Under the pieces are notes generated by a model, which worked only from the letters and a program-made list of their open reading frames with translations, searched no databases and had not been told where the DNA came from. DNA of 64,000 nt from NCBI GenBank assembly GCA_020466095.1, contig CM035807.1:26578144-26642143 (forward strand). Reading direction: 5' to 3'. Below, piece after piece: positions 63,332-64,000 of the stretch; position 1 is the stretch's first letter; the number at the start of each line of letters is the position of its first letter. A program made the translations under genes and the position numbers. The DNA comes from Chlorops oryzae (taxonomy: Eukaryota > Arthropoda > Insecta > Diptera > Chloropidae).

Positions 63332-64000
63332 TATAAATAGCGTACTGCTCTGAACCAACAATATTGGTTTTCCCAATAATAGGCCAATTCACAGTTCATG
63401 CTAATTTAAGGTTTAATATGCTAATTTGCTTTTTTTTTTGGATTTTCATTAAAACTGCTCAAAATACTGTACATAATTTGTATATATAATACATACATTT
63501 CAAATACATACCCTGAAAATATTTTTTAAGTATTTCATATTTTATAATTTCTTTAGAAATCGTATTACGATCATCGTAATGATAATGCGGGTAAGGAAGA
63601 GTTTAGCCTATTATTGCGCTTGAAAGCACTTATTTACACAGGGGAGCGGATATAAAAATGGGTATCGTTTTATTCGATACTATATCTTGGTATCGATTCC
63701 TTAAGCCGCGATAGTATCGTTGTATCGATACTGATTGGACTTGAGTATCGCGATACCCAAGTATCGATACTGGTTTCGGATTTGCCCATCACTAATTTAT
63801 ATATGATTGACATGAAACCAAGCAGTGTTCGGACTACCGAAATCACATTTCGTAGTAGAAGACCGAAAAAATCGGAGTAGAAATGAATTTTTGGGTAGTA
63901 AATTGGAATTCGTCATTTTCGCACCAAAAAAAAAAAAAAAAAAAAAAAAAAGGTCTCCAATTTATTTGAAGCAAACATTTATAACTTACATTTACATTTA

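Larger units (their letters stand above)
62446..63794. mobile_element. Decayed hAT element with DRE-like subterminal repeats
   Basis: TIRs TAGTGATGGGC at 62446 and inverted at 63784-63794, with about 19 of 22 bases matching when extended. A perfect 8-bp target duplication ATTTATAT lies at 62438-62445 and 63795-63802, as expected for hAT. Both subterminal regions carry GTATCGATAC palindromes. It contains a transposase remnant and a nested second element. Confidence 0.9.

Overview
The window looks like chromosomal DNA of a higher fly (Diptera, Schizophora; a tephritid or similar is plausible). It is AT-rich and intron-rich, with GT..AG splice sites and long A/T runs. It is full of small non-autonomous DNA transposons and mini-me-like repeats. 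Both recognisable genes encode animal proteins. The species cannot be told from sequence alone.

Layout. Positions 1 to about 41,140 contain no gene I can support. This stretch is either intergenic or the long 5' non-coding intron region of the elongase that follows. It holds an intact-looking mariner (25,415-26,702 with TA duplication), two ~700-bp terminal-inverted-repeat elements that each carry two convergent tRNA-like modules (2,500-3,228 and 29,436-30,116), and several hAT-, piggyBac- and Tc1-like miniature elements. One possible 5' exon with a good donor site lies near 24,240-24,981.

41,141-55,135, plus strand: a complete very-long-chain fatty acid elongase (ELOVL). It has a 5' UTR acceptor, nine coding exons in any one transcript, and two homologous alternative versions of exon 4 (46,427-46,507 and 48,234-48,317). 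The two transcripts would give proteins of 375 and 376 residues. The introns are loaded with foldback and miniature transposons, one of which ends about 20 bp before the second alternative exon.

58,496-62,332, minus strand: a complete eight-exon gene for an 896-residue protein that I recognise as the fly DCAF15 homologue, a substrate receptor of CUL4-DDB1 ubiquitin ligases. It is convergent to the elongase, with about 3.4 kb between the two stop codons. Just upstream of its start codon sits a decayed hAT element (62,446-63,794, perfect 8-bp duplication) with a second hAT miniature element nested inside it (62,576-63,038, also a perfect 8-bp duplication). The outer element carries four exact copies of TATCGATA, the binding site of DREF, itself a hAT-related protein.

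The two genes have no obvious pathway link. The most unusual material is in the mobile DNA: the TIR elements with convergent tRNA-like modules, and the hAT element that may supply DRE sites to the DCAF15 promoter. The alternative elongase exons are the most interesting gene-level feature. All exon models were built by eye from splice sites, reading frame and remembered family sequence; no alignment was run.
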